NCBI GenBank assembly: GCA_964413425.1
Contig: CAYPST010000101.1
Coordinates: forward strand, 1 to 14,973
DNA length: 14,973 nt
Reading direction: 5' to 3'
Source of the DNA: DATFLS01 sp964413425
GTDB lineage: Bacteria > Fidelibacterota > JAANXI01
Position numbers and translations under genes: made by a program. Below, piece after piece: positions 13,724 through 14,973 of the stretch. Position 1 is the stretch's first letter. Each line of letters opens with the position of its first letter. The notes beneath the pieces were generated by a model. It was not told where the DNA came from. It saw only the letters and a program-made list of their open reading frames with translations, and ran no database searches.

Positions 13724-14824
13724 ATGTACAAACGTATCGTGGTCAAACTCGGTACCAGTGTGCTGACCGGCGGGACCGAGCAACTGGATCGTGCTCACAT
13801 GGTGGAATTGGTCCGGCAGTGTGCGCAATGGGTTCGGCAGGGAAACGATGTGATCTTGTGTTCCTCGGGCGCCATTGCCGCCGGCAAAGACCGGCTGGGA
13901 TTGAAAGAGTTTCCCGATGCCCTGGCCGAAAAGCAGATGCTGGCGGCGGTGGGACAGAGCCGGTTAATGCTCATCTGGGAACGGCTGTTTGAGATTTACG
14001 GCATTCATGTCGGACAGATCCTGCTCACCAGGTCGGACGTGGAAAACCGGCGGCGCTTCCTCAATGCCAGAGATACATTGCACTCACTGCTGGCGTATGG
14101 TATCATTCCGATTGTCAATGAAAATGATGCAGTCGCAACGGCCGAAATCAAAGTGGGCGATAATGACAACCTGTCTGCATTCACGGTAGTGCTGGCTGAG
14201 GCAGATCTGTTAATTTTGCTGACCGATCAGACCGGTATGTTCACGGCGGACCCCCGCAGCAATCCCGAGGCCGAATTGATCCCGGAGGTGCGGCATATCG
14301 ACGAAACGCTGCACGGACTGGCAGGGGAGAGTACCAGCAGACTGGGCGTGGGCGGTATGATCACCAAATTGCACGCAGCAGACGTTGCCCGCCGGGCGGG
14401 CGCGGATGTGGTGATTGCCTCCGGTCACGCCCCGGACGTGATTTCCAGAATCGTCCGGGGAGAAAAAGTGGGAACACTCTTTCCGGCCCTGGATGCCCCG
14501 CTGGAGAACCGGAAACGCTGGATTTTTGCGGGGACCATTGATGGGGGACGTATCATCGTGGATGATGGGGCCAGACGGGCGTTGATCAAAAAGGGAGGCA
14601 GTCTTTTGCCTGCCGGTATCACCCGCATCGAGGGCACCTTTGAGCGTGGCGATACGGTCTTTATTCTCGGACAGGACGGAGAAGAAATCGCCCGGGGAAT
14701 CACCCGGTACGGCAATGAGGATTTAGAACGCATCAAAGGCTGCCAGTCCGAAGAAATCCTCGGGAAACTGGGATACGCCTACGGCCCGGTCGCCGTCCAC
14801 CGGGACGATTTGATCCTGGTGTAG
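13724..14824 (+). CDS. proB: Glutamate 5-kinase
   Basis: Catalyses ATP-dependent phosphorylation of glutamate to glutamyl 5-phosphate, the first step of proline synthesis, in the cytoplasm. The 366 residues match the usual length of 367. The amino-acid kinase domain begins KRIVVKLGTSVLT and shows SSGAIAAGKDRLGL (47-60), IPIVNENDAV (128-137), VGDNDNLSA (144-152), LLTDQTGMFTADP (165-177) and the GGMITKLHAA segment (210-219). A PUA domain follows (about 265-366), so this is the two-domain form that proline feedback-inhibits. The ribosome binding site before ATG is only moderate (AGCAGG, three bases away). No proA is seen before the window ends; the downstream 150 bases are repeats, so proA is not directly joined to it here. 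Confidence 0.97.
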   Translation: MYKRIVVKLGTSVLTGGTEQLDRAHMVELVRQCAQWVRQGNDVILCSSGAIAAGKDRLGLKEFPDALAEKQMLAAVGQSRLMLIWERLFEIYGIHVGQILLTRSDVENRRRFLNARDTLHSLLAYGIIPIVNENDAVATAEIKVGDNDNLSAFTVVLAEADLLILLTDQTGMFTADPRSNPEAELIPEVRHIDETLHGLAGESTSRLGVGGMITKLHAADVARRAGADVVIASGHAPDVISRIVRGEKVGTLFPALDAPLENRKRWIFAGTIDGGRIIVDDGARRALIKKGGSLLPAGITRIEGTFERGDTVFILGQDGEEIARGITRYGNEDLERIKGCQSEEILGKLGYAYGPVAVHRDDLILV

Positions 14825-14862
14825 AATACTCCGAGTTTACGAATTGAGACTACAACAGGAAC

Positions 14863-14892
14863 CACGAATTGACACGAATGAACACGAATGAT
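14863..14892. repeat. Three 10-base repeats of the CACGAAT type
   Basis: CACGAATTGA, CACGAATGAA and CACGAATGAT follow each other at an exact 10-base period, close to one DNA helical turn. The array is noncoding and lies just after proB. No terminator is seen between proB and the array. Confidence 0.75.
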
Positions 14893-14917
14893 AGAATTAC
14901 AAAGTCGACTGCTGAAG

Positions 14918-14966
14918 CCACAGATTAGCGCAGATATACACAGATTCTCAAGGGCTTTATCTGTGG
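14918..14966. repeat. Three 10-base repeats of the CACAGAT type with an inverted partner
   Basis: CACAGATTAG, CGCAGATATA and CACAGATTCT (14919-14948) share a 10-base period. CCACAGAT at 14918-14925 is inverted at 14959-14966 (ATCTGTGG), allowing a long hairpin. The family differs from the CACGAAT array 30 bases upstream. Confidence 0.7.
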
Positions 14967-14973
14967 TCATCCG

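Overview
The window looks like chromosomal DNA of a Gram-negative bacterium. It has outer-membrane lipoprotein signals, twin-arginine (Tat) leaders, a Sec signal peptide and clear AGGAGG-type ribosome binding sites. G+C is roughly 50-54 percent by eye. Periplasmic DUF6807/PmoA-like and SMP-30 proteins, a Tat-exported Gfo/Idh/MocA oxidoreductase and a Tat-exported sulfatase are combinations common in polysaccharide-degrading members of the FCB and PVC groups and related candidate phyla. The phylum cannot be fixed from this sequence. All confident genes lie on the + strand.

Layout. (1) 1-547: intergenic, starting with the truncated end of a structured repeat element and a second hairpin repeat. 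(2) 548-5753: a YdhF-type aldo/keto reductase, a 93-residue unknown protein, a secreted DUF6807 (PmoA-like) protein, an SMP-30/gluconolactonase-like lipoprotein and an iron-sulfur L-serine dehydratase (sdaA). The last has a good promoter and a C-terminal cysteine. (3) 5754-7218: a 92-base structured element, then a Tat-exported Gfo/Idh/MocA oxidoreductase. (4) 7219-8395: a long gene-poor stretch with a 204-base element bounded by nested inverted repeats. (5) 8396-11279: two paralogous lipoproteins with a ZU5-like core and the same C-terminus (FSSWGWI plus an aromatic residue), then a cytoplasmic eight-repeat TPR protein and a strong terminator. (6) 11579-12928: a Tat-exported formylglycine sulfatase. 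(7) 12929-13723: a hairpin repeat and seven exact 42-base tandem units that may encode a coiled-coil protein on the - strand. (8) 13724-14824: glutamate 5-kinase (proB), followed by two families of 10-base-phased repeats.

How the genes may work together. The aldo/keto reductase, DUF6807 protein, lactonase-like protein, Gfo/Idh/MocA oxidoreductase and sulfatase fit the envelope-side breakdown of a sulfated or oxidised carbohydrate, but no single pathway is shown. sdaA (serine to pyruvate) and proB (proline synthesis) are ordinary amino-acid metabolism. The lipoprotein pair plus TPR gene is the least explained unit and looks like one transcript.

The most unusual content is the repeats. One family places a perfect 32-base inverted pair 5.8 kb apart and a 38/39 direct pair 12.9 kb apart, with a shared CCTAAGTTGAGCGAT end. 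A second family gives the 204-base element and a solo end. A 42-base tandem array shows a coding-like substitution pattern on the - strand.
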